DNA of 64,000 nucleotides, taken from the NCBI RefSeq assembly GCF_014647875.1, contig NZ_BMQA01000017.1:1-64000 (forward strand), read 5' to 3'. The notes beneath the pieces are model-generated. The model was given only the letters and a program-made list of their open reading frames with translations, made no database searches and was not told the DNA's origin. Every line of letters begins with the position of its first letter. The stretch's first letter is position 1. This stretch comes from Streptomyces brasiliensis (GTDB taxonomy: Bacteria > Actinomycetota > Actinomycetes > Streptomycetales > Streptomycetaceae). Positions 1-8,685 of the stretch are shown piece by piece. A program made the translations under genes and the position numbers.

Positions 1-567
1 GAGGCCCTGCTCGCCTGCGATCTCTTCGAGGTCCGCACGCTGGCCGGGGCACGCCTGTACGCCTTCGCCGTCATCGAACACGCCACGAGGCGCGTCAGGA
101 TCCTGGACGCCACCGCGCACCCCACCGCGGACTGGGTCGTGCAGCTCGGGCGCAACCTCCTCATGGACCTCGACGACGCGGGCAGCACAGCCAGGTTCCT
201 CATCCGCGACCGCGACTCCAAGTTCACCGCTGCCTTTGACGCCCTGATGACCGACACCGGAATCAAGATCGTGACTACCGGCATCCGGACACCCCGCATG
301 AACTCCCTTATCGAGCGCTGGATTCAGACCTGCCGCAGGGAACTCCTCGATCGCATCCTCATCTGGAACCAGGGCCACCTCCTCTACGCGCTCCGCAAGT
401 TCGAGACCCACCACAACGAGCACCGGCCACACCGAACACTGGGACAAGCCGCACCCTTGCGCCCGCTACCCGAACAGATCAACCCTCCAGCACAGCTCAG
501 CAACCTGGACATCCGTCGACGAAACCGACTCGGCGGAACCCTCCACGAGTACCAACATGCCGCATGA
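1..567 (+). CDS. IS integrase/transposase, DDE catalytic domain (5' end outside window)
   Basis: The reading frame is open from base 1, so the N-terminus lies outside the window. The protein carries an rve-type DDE integrase core of the kind found in actinobacterial IS3-like elements: a first Asp in ACDLFEV near the edge, a second Asp in IRDRDSKF and the Glu in MNSLIERW, followed by the usual LGQAAPLRPLP and HEYQHAA tail. It would cut and join DNA ends during transposition. Its stop codon lies only about 10 bases before a serine-recombinase remnant, which suggests that the element landed in, and truncated, that recombinase. The HTH half cannot be judged because it is outside the window. Confidence 0.85.
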   Translation, partial: EALLACDLFEVRTLAGARLYAFAVIEHATRRVRILDATAHPTADWVVQLGRNLLMDLDDAGSTARFLIRDRDSKFTAAFDALMTDTGIKIVTTGIRTPRMNSLIERWIQTCRRELLDRILIWNQGHLLYALRKFETHHNEHRPHRTLGQAAPLRPLPEQINPPAQLSNLDIRRRNRLGGTLHEYQHAA

Positions 568-576
568 CCAGGCCGG

Positions 577-1151
577 ATGATTTTTCGGCACCCGCAGTGC
601 CGGGCCCTGGACCGGTGGATCGCGAAAGCCTTCGCCCCCGACCGGCTCGCCGCCACCCTCACCGCCCTCGCCCACGCCAGCGCGGCAGCGAACGCGGCCG
701 AGACGCTCACGCCGGAGCAGGCGCAGGCCCGCAAGACGGTCAAGGACTGCGAGCGGCGTCTCGCCCGCTACAGGCCGCCCTCGAAGCCGGCGCCGACCCC
801 GCCGTCGTCACCCAATGGATCAACGAGGCACAGGCGGACAAGGAGACGGCGCGCAAAAAGCTCGACACGCCACCTGCCGCCACTCGAAAGAAGGAGACGC
901 CGCTCACCGCCGACCAGATCCGGCAGGTCACTGAGAGACTCGGCGACATCGCGCAACGCGTGCACGCCGTCGACGCCGAGGAGAAGGGCCCGCTCTACGA
1001 GGCGCTCGGGATCACGATCAGTTACAAACATGCACGTAGGGCCGCGACCGTTAGGTCGAGGCCCTCATCCGCGTATCGCTATAGCGAGTGTCCGAGGACC
1101 GAGTTGACGACTAACGATACGGCTGTGGTCGCGCAAGGGCGACTCCGCTGA
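577..1151 (+). pseudogene. Frameshifted C-terminal remnant of a serine recombinase
   Basis: Two overlapping frames together give the C-terminal part of a large serine recombinase: first HPQCRALDRWIAKAFAP plus a helical stretch up to about base 772, then a second frame resuming with AALEAGADPAVVTQWINEAQ, a coiled-coil segment and GITISYK to the stop. One base appears to be missing near 772-776. The N-terminal catalytic domain is absent and the preceding IS gene ends 10 bases upstream, so this is a dead fragment. Its extreme C-terminus (SECPRTEL) resembles the translation of the tRNA-Leu 3' end at 24465 (CPRGDLNP). That suggests the parent recombinase once ended inside a tRNA-type attachment site. 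Confidence 0.7.
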
Positions 1152-1326
1152 GACCCACGGATTCGACAGGAGGGCCATATTCCCTGCGGGTCGGCGTCCC
1201 GGGCAAGACCGTCTGGGCCGAGTCCGAACTCCCGGTGGCGGAACGGTAGTCACGGGGAAGGGGAGCGAAGGCCGCCGTGGCGTTGCGTCCGGACCGGGGT
1301 CCTCCCGAGGCGTTTACGCTGTCCGG

Positions 1327-3036
1327 GTGAGTCCCAGGAAAAGCCGCCATGTTCGATCCACGTCCTCCTCTCCTCGCGCTGCCCGCCGCAGCGGGAATCC
1401 CGCCCGTCGGGCGCGGGCGGCCGTCGCGCGGTCCGCGCCGCGCGTACCGGCTTTGGCCCCCGCGCTGGCCACGATGGCGGAGAAGTGCGGCTCCTTCGCG
1501 CAGCTGCCGGACGCGCTGCACGCTGAGAGCTTCGTCAGCGGAGTGATCGGGCAGTTCCAGCACCGGATGCCCGATACGGCGGTCCTGTCCGACGTATTGC
1601 TCGACTTCGTCGACGCGCTGGAACGCACGGGCGAGCCCGAGCAGTACGCCCTGCTGCGCGCGCTCGCGGCAATCGGCCCGGCCAGGATCGCCGCGGCGGC
1701 CCGGGCCGCCGCGGACCGGGTGCCGGCCGGGGCGGACTGGCGGCTGCCCGCCTGGCTGCCCTCCGTCGGGCAGGTCACCCCCGGTACGTGCAGACGGTGG
1801 ACCGACCGGTTCGGGGAGGCCGAGCACCTCCTCGTCACCTACCGGTACGACGAGGACGGCCCCGAGCACGCCGTGTACGTCACCCGTGACCACAGCTGGC
1901 ACGGGGCGCTGTGGTCCTCGACCCTCGTCACCGAGGACCGCCTGGACGAGGTCCGCGAAGAACTCGGTAGGCAGGCCCGTAAGGAAGGGGTCGCCCTGGA
2001 GGTGATCCCGGCCCGCGAGGCACACGACGCGCTGCAGGACGCAGCTCTGGCCTTTCTGGAGCACCGACACGGGCCGCCCGAGACCGGGGACGGCTGGCCC
2101 GACCGGGACTTCTTCGAGAACCTCACCCTCACCGTGCACCGAGGGGCCGCGCTCCGGGCCGACGCCGCCCCCGATGTCCTCGCCGCCGGTACCTTGGCCG
2201 CACACCGGTCCTCAGCTCTGTCGTGGCGGGCACAGGACGCCGAGGAGCTGCAGGCGCAGTTCCTGGCCTCCCCCGAGGGCGCGCAGCTCACCACCCACGC
2301 TGCTCGCATTCTGCCTCTCAACCTGATGCGGCTCAGCGCCGACTTCATGGGCCGCGACCCGCGCCGTATCGGCCCCAGGACCCTGGACCGTCTGCTGGGC
2401 GAGCTGCTCCCCGCCTCTCTGCTCGCCCCTGACGCCCTGCTCAAGGAGCTGCCCGCCGCGGTGGAGTCGTGGTTCGGGTGGCTGGGAGAGAGACACCTGC
2501 CCGCGGGGGAACGCAAAGCGGTGGCCCGGCAGGTACGCAAGCTGGCGGCCAAGCTGCCCAAGCGCACCCGAGCGTCCCACAACCCCGCGCGCCTCTACAT
2601 CGCGGACGTGGAGGAGAACGGTCACGACGGCGACGTCCTCCAGGCGGTCCTGGAGCGGCGGAGCTTCGCTGTGCCATATCCCGGCGAGCGGCTCGTCGAG
2701 CCGGGCACTCCGCCGGAACTCGTCGTGAGGCTGAACGCGCAGCGGCCCGACCTTCCCAAGGACCGGGAGGCGATTGTGCTGTGCGAGCTGCTGGCCCGCG
2801 TGCTCGACCCGGCGGAATACCCGTACCACGTCCATGTCGTCGAACAGCTCTGGGCCGATCAGCCTCGGGAGGTGTGGGAGACCGCCCAGCGACTTCGGGC
2901 GCGAGGCCTGTCCCGGGAGCGGGTCCTGGAGCTCCTCGCGAGGGCGCTCCGCCCGCATGTGCGCGAGCTTCCCGTGGGTATGGGCGGGGTCGGTTTCGAC
3001 CTCAAGAAGTATCTAGACTCTCTCGCCGCCCTGTAG
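1327..3036 (+). CDS. Hypothetical protein, 569 aa
   Basis: I do not recognise this family. From about residue 50 the sequence looks like a genuine globular, Ala/Leu/Arg-rich protein with an acidic DEDGPEHAVYVTRDHSWHG segment near 180-200, a mixed alpha/beta middle and a long helical C-terminal half ending GFDLKKYLDSLAAL. No signal peptide, membrane helix or known catalytic motif is visible. The first 50 residues are an Arg/Ser/Ala run (SPRKSRHVRSTSSSPRAARR) that looks untranslated or frameshifted, so the real start may lie further in, for example the ATG giving MAEKCGSFAQLPD at 1474. It stands alone, 175 bases after the recombinase remnant and about 300 bases before the next gene. Confidence 0.7.
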   Translation: MSPRKSRHVRSTSSSPRAARRSGNPARRARAAVARSAPRVPALAPALATMAEKCGSFAQLPDALHAESFVSGVIGQFQHRMPDTAVLSDVLLDFVDALERTGEPEQYALLRALAAIGPARIAAAARAAADRVPAGADWRLPAWLPSVGQVTPGTCRRWTDRFGEAEHLLVTYRYDEDGPEHAVYVTRDHSWHGALWSSTLVTEDRLDEVREELGRQARKEGVALEVIPAREAHDALQDAALAFLEHRHGPPETGDGWPDRDFFENLTLTVHRGAALRADAAPDVLAAGTLAAHRSSALSWRAQDAEELQAQFLASPEGAQLTTHAARILPLNLMRLSADFMGRDPRRIGPRTLDRLLGELLPASLLAPDALLKELPAAVESWFGWLGERHLPAGERKAVARQVRKLAAKLPKRTRASHNPARLYIADVEENGHDGDVLQAVLERRSFAVPYPGERLVEPGTPPELVVRLNAQRPDLPKDREAIVLCELLARVLDPAEYPYHVHVVEQLWADQPREVWETAQRLRARGLSRERVLELLARALRPHVRELPVGMGGVGFDLKKYLDSLAAL

Positions 3037-3342
3037 GGCCTGACCGACGTAGGGCAAGGCCGGAACGGCCGCGCCCTCGGCTCACGTTCGGCGTCGCTGG
3101 TCGGCTTGAATGAACGCTGTGGGTTTCAGCGAGGATGACCTGCGGGCAGCGGCCGGGCCCCGTTCCCGGAACCGAACCGTCAGGCGTGTACCTGGCGGCA
3201 GCCTCAGACAGGACGGGTTACCTGGAGTCTCTCGCGGCTCCGTGACAGAGAAGAGCGTGCCCGGGCCGCTGGCGGTCGGTGTGGTGCGGCCGCCTGCCAC
3301 ACTGGAGAACCGCACGGCGTGGGCAGGAAGGCGACAGCACCG

Positions 3343-4782
3343 ATGGGCAAGCGCAACCAGGAACGGCGCAAGGCGAAGCAGAAGCAGCGCCGCCAGCAGG
3401 CACGGGGGCAGGAGCGGCGGCAGTCGACGCGCTCCGGGGCGGCCTTCGGATTCGGCGGCACCTTCGACGGCAGTGCGCAGGACGGGCCGTTCGCATTTGT
3501 GCCGCCGCCGCGCACGCCCTCACTCGCCGATGAGCTGGAGCGGGCGGTCCACGAGGTGATCGAGGCGCCCGAGGAACACGCCGAGCGGGAGATCGCCGCC
3601 GCCGCGTCCTGGCTCGCATCCGCCGAGCGACACAGGCCGGCTCTCAGCCGGGCCGTGTTCGCGATGACCGACCTACTCTTCGGTGCGCTGTGGCGCGCCG
3701 GGTGGCAGCCAGCTGACGTTGTATGGGCCGTACGCAAGGAGCTGAAGCCCCGTCATGGCCGCCTAGCGGTGGACCTGATCGCCGCCGAGGCGCGGCGGTA
3801 CGCGGCCCGGGGGCTTGACCACCGTTGGGCGGCGCAGCTGAACGCGCTCGAGGCGCGCGTGTGGTGGGAGTCCGACGAACAGTGGCTGCCCGGCGTGGCC
3901 CTTCGTGAGAAGGCGGACCATCTCGATGTCGCGCGCTGCCTGATGGAGCTGCTGCGGCTGCTGTCCTGGCTGCCTGCTCTCGAGCTTCTGTGCCCGCCGC
4001 CGAACGCCTCCTCGACCGCTGCGGCGGCCCGGCCCGCGTCTCCTGAGGCGGCGCGGATGCTGGGGCGTATCCGCGCCCTTCTGACGAAAGCCGAGTCGAC
4101 CGAGTTCCCCGAGGAGGCCGAGGCGCTCACAGCCAAGGCCCAGCAGCTGATGTCCGAGCACAGCATCAGCGAGGCCCTGTTGGCTGCGCGCGGCGGACAC
4201 CGGGACACCCCGGCCGGTATCCGGGTGGGGGTGGAGAACCCGTACGAACAGCCCAAGGCGATCCTGCTCGAGGTGGTGGCCCAAGCCAATCGCTGCCGCT
4301 CGGTGTGGTCGAAGAACCTCGGCTTCGCCACGGTCATCGGCTTCGAGGCGGACCTGGACTCGGTGGAGCTGCTGTACACCTCGCTGCTGGTCCAGGTGGC
4401 CGCGGCCCTCCAGGCCGAAGGCGGACGCACGCATGTGGGCGGTGGCAGTCGTACCCGGTCCTTTCGCCAGTCGTTTTTGACCTCGTACGCGACCAGGATC
4501 GGCGAGCGGCTCACCGAGGCGACCGCACAGGCCACTGACGCGGCGGTGGCCGCGTCGGGTGTCTCGGGAGCGTCGGCGCGGGCAGGTGCGGATACGCCCG
4601 GGGTGCTACCCGTCCTCGCCGCCCGCCACCGGGCGGTCGAGGAGGAGACCGAACGGATCTTCCCTCAGATCTCCTACTCCCGGTCCTCGGGCATCAGTGA
4701 CTGGGAAGGCTGGACGAGCGGTCGTGCGGCAGCCGACCGCGCGAGCCTCGGCACCGACAGCGGGGCCTTGCCCTCCCGCTGA
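3343..4782 (+). CDS. DUF2786 domain-containing protein, 479 aa
   Basis: The protein opens with a strongly basic, Gln-rich tail (MGKRNQERRKAKQKQRRQQ). After a helical region it contains the DUF2786 signature around residues 238-277 (RMLGRIRALLTKAEST followed by FPEEAEALTAKAQQLMSEH). A C-terminal alpha/beta part follows (QANRCRSVWSKNLGF and similar). DUF2786 proteins are common in actinobacteria and in phages, and their function is not established. I chose the ATG at 3343 because AGGAAGG lies about 12 bases upstream and the basic tail is typical of the family; an in-frame GTG at 3319 would add eight residues. The gene is isolated, with no operon partner. Confidence 0.85.
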   Translation: MGKRNQERRKAKQKQRRQQARGQERRQSTRSGAAFGFGGTFDGSAQDGPFAFVPPPRTPSLADELERAVHEVIEAPEEHAEREIAAAASWLASAERHRPALSRAVFAMTDLLFGALWRAGWQPADVVWAVRKELKPRHGRLAVDLIAAEARRYAARGLDHRWAAQLNALEARVWWESDEQWLPGVALREKADHLDVARCLMELLRLLSWLPALELLCPPPNASSTAAAARPASPEAARMLGRIRALLTKAESTEFPEEAEALTAKAQQLMSEHSISEALLAARGGHRDTPAGIRVGVENPYEQPKAILLEVVAQANRCRSVWSKNLGFATVIGFEADLDSVELLYTSLLVQVAAALQAEGGRTHVGGGSRTRSFRQSFLTSYATRIGERLTEATAQATDAAVAASGVSGASARAGADTPGVLPVLAARHRAVEEETERIFPQISYSRSSGISDWEGWTSGRAAADRASLGTDSGALPSR

Positions 4783-4846
4783 CCAAAACTCTGCGCCATG
4801 CACTGCCGGGTTCGGCGGCGCGCCGAGTGAGCAGGCGCCGGTGCAT

Positions 4847-4894
4847 ATGTTCGTGCGCCTGCTCTACCTGATCACCACGCGGATCTTCGCGTGA
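4847..4894 (+). pseudogene. Remnant of an IS integrase N-terminus
   Basis: A 15-codon stretch, MFVRLLYLITTRIFA then stop, matches what I know as the very first residues of streptomycete IS integrases of the type seen at bases 1-567. The rest of that gene is missing. The following bases, up to about 5034, encode in another frame RKVIAAGEQRWFVVAAF, which looks like the tail of a RelE/HigB-like toxin but has no start codon. Both are best read as debris. Confidence 0.35.
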
Positions 4895-5052
4895 CTCGTC
4901 CTTGCGGGGGCTCGTAAAGTCATCGCTGCAGGTGAGCAGCGGTGGTTCGTCGTCGCCGCCTTCACCGAGGAGAAGAGCATCGTCGACGAGTCCTCCACCC
5001 GCGTCGCCATCACCGAGACGCACGCGACAGAGTGACCTCCAACCCCCACCGT

Positions 5053-5598
5053 TCAGGCAGCAGCGGCCCGAAGATCCGCCGCTGTCAGCAGCGACAACAG
5101 ACCGATGCCCTCGGCTGCGAGGGCATCGGCGCCGCCTTGCTCACGGTCGATCACGCACAGAGCCTCATGCACCTGAGCCCCCAGACCACGCAGGTCCTTG
5201 GTCGACAGCACAATCTGCCCTCCGCTGGTGACCACATCCTCGACGACCAGTACCCGGCGACCCTCGACATCGGCGCCTTCAGCGAGACGGCAAGTCCCAT
5301 ACGGCTTGGCCTGCTTACGCACAAACGCACAGGGCAGACCCGTGTGCCGGCCGAGCGCGGTCACCACGGGGATGCCGCCCATCTCCAGACCGGCCAGGAC
5401 CTCGGTGCCCGAGGGCACCAGCGGGGCCATCTCCCGGGCGACGTCATCCAGCAGGACCGGGTCCCCCTCGAACCGGTACTTGTCGAAGTACTCCGTGGCA
5501 GTACGACCGGACCGGAGCGTGAACTGCCCGGTCAGATGAGAAGCAGCATGGATGCGGCGAGCAAGATCAGGAAGGGTCACAGGCGTCCAGTCTTGCAA
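5053..5598 (-). CDS. pyrE: Orotate phosphoribosyltransferase-like protein
   Basis: This 181-residue protein belongs to the type I phosphoribosyltransferases. Its PRPP-binding loop VLVVEDVVTSGGQ is at residues 116-128, and FTLRSGRTATEYFDKYRFE (residues 26-44) is an OMP-synthase-like N-terminus. PyrE makes orotidine monophosphate from orotate and PRPP in pyrimidine synthesis. The sequence differs from the housekeeping streptomycete PyrE as I remember it (which has KVTLSSGKEADYYVD), so this is probably a second copy. The assigned start is TTG at 5598; a GTG at 5580 is an alternative. It stands alone between IS debris and a terminator hairpin, inside an accessory region. A salvage or defence-related use of a nucleotide enzyme is possible but unsupported. 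Confidence 0.85.
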   Translation of the reverse strand: MQDWTPVTLPDLARRIHAASHLTGQFTLRSGRTATEYFDKYRFEGDPVLLDDVAREMAPLVPSGTEVLAGLEMGGIPVVTALGRHTGLPCAFVRKQAKPYGTCRLAEGADVEGRRVLVVEDVVTSGGQIVLSTKDLRGLGAQVHEALCVIDREQGGADALAAEGIGLLSLLTAADLRAAAA

Positions 5599-5964
5599 CT
5601 GCCCGCCCCGGCCAAGACACCGCCTCCCTCCAGGGCCTCACGCCACGGGCCATCGCCTTCCACGGCGACACCGTGAACAAGAAGACGACAACGTGAGCAC
5701 CAAGAACCCCTGCGTCCTTCGGCCACAGGGGTTCTTTCACCGCACTACGTCGCCAACGACAGTGACGCCTTCGTCCTCATCCAACTCGTCGCGCAACAAA
5801 CGCGTCCACATCAGAGCCAGTCACCGCCCCGATGATCTCCATCACCTCTGAACTCCACCGGTCACACCCGCTTGACGGCGGGATTCCCGGATTCGGGTCT
5901 GCACGAGCCCACCGTGCCGTAGGCTCGATCCACGACCTGTGTGTGGGAAACGGTGGAGGGCCTC
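5599..5964. other. Intergenic stretch with a possible gene-end remnant
   Basis: No complete gene is visible. On the plus strand an open frame without a start codon ends at 5696 with GLTPRAIAFHGDTVNKKTTT and is followed at once by a strong hairpin terminator. That arrangement is what the 3' end of a deleted gene looks like. The remaining 200 bases, which are less GC-rich than their surroundings, probably hold the promoter for the cassette that begins at 5965. Confidence 0.4.
5702..5736 (+). terminator. Hairpin terminator
   Basis: A perfect 11-bp inverted repeat, AAGAACCCCTG and CAGGGGTTCTT, encloses a 13-base loop and is followed by further T residues (TTC). It lies just downstream of the plus-strand gene-end remnant (stop at 5694-5696) and upstream of the minus-strand pyrE. 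Confidence 0.7.
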
Positions 5965-6348
5965 GTGGACGTGATTGCCCCCGAACTGCTCATGGCCCTG
6001 GCCAGCGGCACCGCGGGTGCGGCGGGGGAGCAGATATGGACGTCCCTGCGGGATCTGGTCAGACGGCGGCAGCCGGGACGGGAGCCGAGCGACCAGCGCG
6101 AGTTGACCGCCCTCGCCGAGGCGCCCGGCAGCGCGGAGCGTGCCGCTGAGCTGGCCCAGGTCCTGGCCCGCCGCGCCCGCCAGGACCCTGCATTCGCGCA
6201 GGCTCTCGCGGTCTGGCGGCGGGAGGCCGAAGCCCTGGAGACCACCCGGGTCGGCGCGGGAGATGCGCACAACACGATCTCCGGGGGCACTCAGAGCACC
6301 GTCGTCCAGGCGCGGGACGTTCACGGCTCCATCAATCTCGGTGGCTGA
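5965..6348 (+). CDS. Small protein with a conflict-system tail motif (effector-associated type)
   Basis: This 127-residue protein has a hydrophobic N-terminal segment (IAPELLMALASGTAGAAGEQIW), a helical middle rich in Arg, Ala and Glu, and a beta-like tail: NTISGG followed by VVQARDVHGSINLGG. Tails of the form VVQARDIHGG are common in streptomycete NTPase-centred conflict proteins. I recognise the tail but not a catalytic domain. A GTG at 5965 (or 5971) is favoured over the GTG at 5941 because GGAGGG lies at 5955-5960. It is the first plus-strand gene before the GrpE/Hsp70 cassette, and its tail resembles the N-terminus of the NACHT protein at 18814. I infer an adaptor or recruitment role. 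Confidence 0.75.
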   Translation: MDVIAPELLMALASGTAGAAGEQIWTSLRDLVRRRQPGREPSDQRELTALAEAPGSAERAAELAQVLARRARQDPAFAQALAVWRREAEALETTRVGAGDAHNTISGGTQSTVVQARDVHGSINLGG

Positions 6349-6471
6349 CGAGTCCATGCATGGCCGGGTGGCGCACGGGAGGGCCGGGCGTCGGCCGGGC
6401 AGCGCGATAAAGCGGGCCCCGCAGACGATCGTGACAACCTCTGCTGACGCGTCGTGCCTCTGTGGTCTACT

Positions 6472-6975
6472 GTGAGCGACGTGTCGGAACGAGTCGAACC
6501 CTGCGCGCTCGCAAGTGAGTTCACCGCGGCGCTCGCTCGTCAGCAACAACTCGCCGAGCGCCGCGAGGAGGTCGTGACCAGGCTGCACGACGAGGTCGAG
6601 CGGCTGCGGCGGGGCGAGATGGAAAAGGCGCTCGACCTCGTGCGCCACTCCCTGATCCGGCTCTACGACCAGATCCTGCGCCAGGCGGAACACGTCACCG
6701 GTCCGCTCGGCGTCGAGGAGTTGCGTGCGCTGCTGACCGCGCTGGCCGACGAGGCGGCGGACACCGTGGCCAGGACTGGCGTGGAGCGGTACGCCCCGCG
6801 GCCCGGCGAGGCATACGACATGGCGTTGCACCGTCCGGTGGGACGAGTCGCCGCCGAAGGCTCCGAGGCGGACCGGACCGTGGCGCGCGTTGTGGCCGCC
6901 GGATTCGTTCAAGGGGAACGGGTCGTGCGCAAGGCCGACGTCGTGGTGTCCCGGTGGGAACCGGATGCCTCGTGA
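6472..6975 (+). CDS. GrpE-like nucleotide exchange factor
   Basis: The product is about 167 residues. An N-terminal coiled-coil (LARQQQLAERREEVVTRLHD) is followed by a GrpE-like C-terminal beta domain with RTGVERYAPRPGEAYDMALH and VARVVAAGFVQGERVVRKAD, which match the conserved GrpE elements that insert into the Hsp70 nucleotide cleft. GrpE exchanges ADP for ATP on DnaK. It differs from housekeeping GrpE in lacking the long acidic N-terminal tail, and it lies directly before a dedicated Hsp70, so the two are probably partners. Several GTG starts exist (6454, 6472, 6481) and no clear ribosome site decides between them. Confidence 0.85.
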   Translation: MSDVSERVEPCALASEFTAALARQQQLAERREEVVTRLHDEVERLRRGEMEKALDLVRHSLIRLYDQILRQAEHVTGPLGVEELRALLTALADEAADTVARTGVERYAPRPGEAYDMALHRPVGRVAAEGSEADRTVARVVAAGFVQGERVVRKADVVVSRWEPDAS

Positions 6976-7081
6976 ACGTTTCAGCCTCCGACGGGCGCAC
7001 CACGCACGACTTACACAGGACAACTGACCAACAGCAGACGGGACGGGCGCAGGCGCGGCCGTCCCGGTGGCGGGAGACCGT

Positions 7082-8656
7082 ATGGCCGTGTACGGCATCG
7101 ACCTGGGGACCACCTACTCCTGCGTCGCACGGATCGACGACGTCGGCAGACCGACCGTGCTGCGCAACATGGAAGGCGCCGACACCACGCCGTCCGTCGT
7201 CTACTTCGAGAGCGCCGACAGCGTCGTCGTGGGACAGAGTGCCAAGGACGCGACCGTCCTCGACCCCGTACACGTCGTACAACTCATCAAGCGGGACATG
7301 GGCGATGTGGTGCCGCGCGAGTTCCACGGCCGCGCGTACACACCCGAGGAGATCTCCGCCCGTATTCTGCGCAAACTCGTCGAGGACGCGAAGGCCACCG
7401 GCGGCAAAGAGGCGCGCGATGTGGTGATCAGCGTGCCCGCCTACTTCGGGCTCGCGGAGCGGGACGCCACCCGCAAGGCGGGCGAGATCGCCGGCCTGCG
7501 CGTTCTCGACGTGGTCGCCGAGCCCGTCGCGGCCGCACTCGACTACGGGGCCCTGGACGGGGACGAGGAGCGCGGGGACCGGGCCATCCTCGTGTACGAC
7601 CTGGGCGGCGGCACCTTCGACACCACCGTGCTCACCCTGCGCGGGCGCGAGCTGACCGTGCTGTGCACGGACGGTGCGAAGGAGCTGGGCGGCAGCGATT
7701 TCGACGACCGGATCGTCGTGCACCTGGTGGAGCGGTTCCGCGAGCGCTTCCCGGACGTCGACGACCCGCTGTCCGACCCCCAGTCCGAGACGCAGCTGCG
7801 CAAGGACGCCGAGGAGGCGAAGAAAGCGCTGTCCTTCCGGGAGCGCTACACCGTCCGCGTCATGCACCAGGGCAGGGTCGAAGCGGTGGAGCTGACCCGG
7901 GAGAAAGTCCGGGAACTCACCGGCGACCTGCTCGACCGCACCGTCGACATCACCCGCCGCACGGTCGAACTCGCCGCCGAGCACGGTGTGTCGCACTTCG
8001 ACGAGGTGCTGCTGGTCGGCGGCGCCACCAAGATGCCCGCGGTGGCCGAGGCCCTGCGCACCCAGTTCGGCTTCGAACCCAAGCTGCACAACCCGGACCT
8101 CGCGGTGGCCCGCGGCGCCGCGATCTACGCGCTGGACCGGGCCGCGTACATCGTCTCCAGCGGTGAACTCCCCGCGGACCAGCTGCCGGTAGTGCCGGAG
8201 ACGGGGCTCACGCACCGCCCGTACCAGATCTCCACCGTGGCTTCGCGCGGCTACGGCATCCAGCTCGTGGAGCGGGACACGGACCGGCGCTACGTCTTTC
8301 ACCTGGTGCACGCCAACGACCCCCTGCCCGTGTCGGTGACCGACGAGTTCTACACCACGCACGCGGGGCAGCGCAGCGTGCGCATCCGCGTGATGGAGCA
8401 GGCGGGCGTGGAGGAGTCCGAGGAGCTGGCACACAACGCCTGTGTCGCCGAGGGCCACCTGGCCATTCCGCCGGGTAAACCCGAGAACTGGCCCATCCAG
8501 TGCGTCTACACACTGGACTCCTCCGGACTCCTCGGCGTCGTCGCCGTCGAGAAGGAGAGCGGCGAGAAGCTCGAACTGACCGTGCAGATCGGAGGCATGA
8601 CACCGGACGCGGTCGCCACCGCACGAGACGCTCTGAGCCGCCAGCGCTTCAGCTGA
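7082..8656 (+). CDS. Hsp70/DnaK-like chaperone, short form
   Basis: The 524-residue protein has a complete Hsp70 ATPase domain: phosphate-1 motif YGIDLGTTYS (residues 4-13), phosphate-2 motif DLGGGTFD (173-180) and adenosine motif GGATKMP (313-319), plus EPVAAALDYG. After about residue 370 only some 150 residues remain. That is enough for a diverged beta substrate-binding part but not for the long helical lid of DnaK (about 610-620 residues). The ATG at 7082 is preferred to the GTG at 7067 because CGGGAGA lies just before it and the protein then starts at the first beta strand. It follows the GrpE-like gene and precedes the FN3 gene by 29 bases, so it belongs to the cassette. I infer a specialised sensor or remodelling chaperone. 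Confidence 0.92.
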   Translation: MAVYGIDLGTTYSCVARIDDVGRPTVLRNMEGADTTPSVVYFESADSVVVGQSAKDATVLDPVHVVQLIKRDMGDVVPREFHGRAYTPEEISARILRKLVEDAKATGGKEARDVVISVPAYFGLAERDATRKAGEIAGLRVLDVVAEPVAAALDYGALDGDEERGDRAILVYDLGGGTFDTTVLTLRGRELTVLCTDGAKELGGSDFDDRIVVHLVERFRERFPDVDDPLSDPQSETQLRKDAEEAKKALSFRERYTVRVMHQGRVEAVELTREKVRELTGDLLDRTVDITRRTVELAAEHGVSHFDEVLLVGGATKMPAVAEALRTQFGFEPKLHNPDLAVARGAAIYALDRAAYIVSSGELPADQLPVVPETGLTHRPYQISTVASRGYGIQLVERDTDRRYVFHLVHANDPLPVSVTDEFYTTHAGQRSVRIRVMEQAGVEESEELAHNACVAEGHLAIPPGKPENWPIQCVYTLDSSGLLGVVAVEKESGEKLELTVQIGGMTPDAVATARDALSRQRFS

Positions 8657-8685
8657 CACGGGGGGGAAGGACGGGGGACCACGCC

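Noticed and set aside
4902..5034. Small plus-strand ORF and RelE-like tail next to pyrE
   Set aside because: No start codon in the frame that looks protein-like, and the frame with a start is Ser/Pro-rich; best read as debris.
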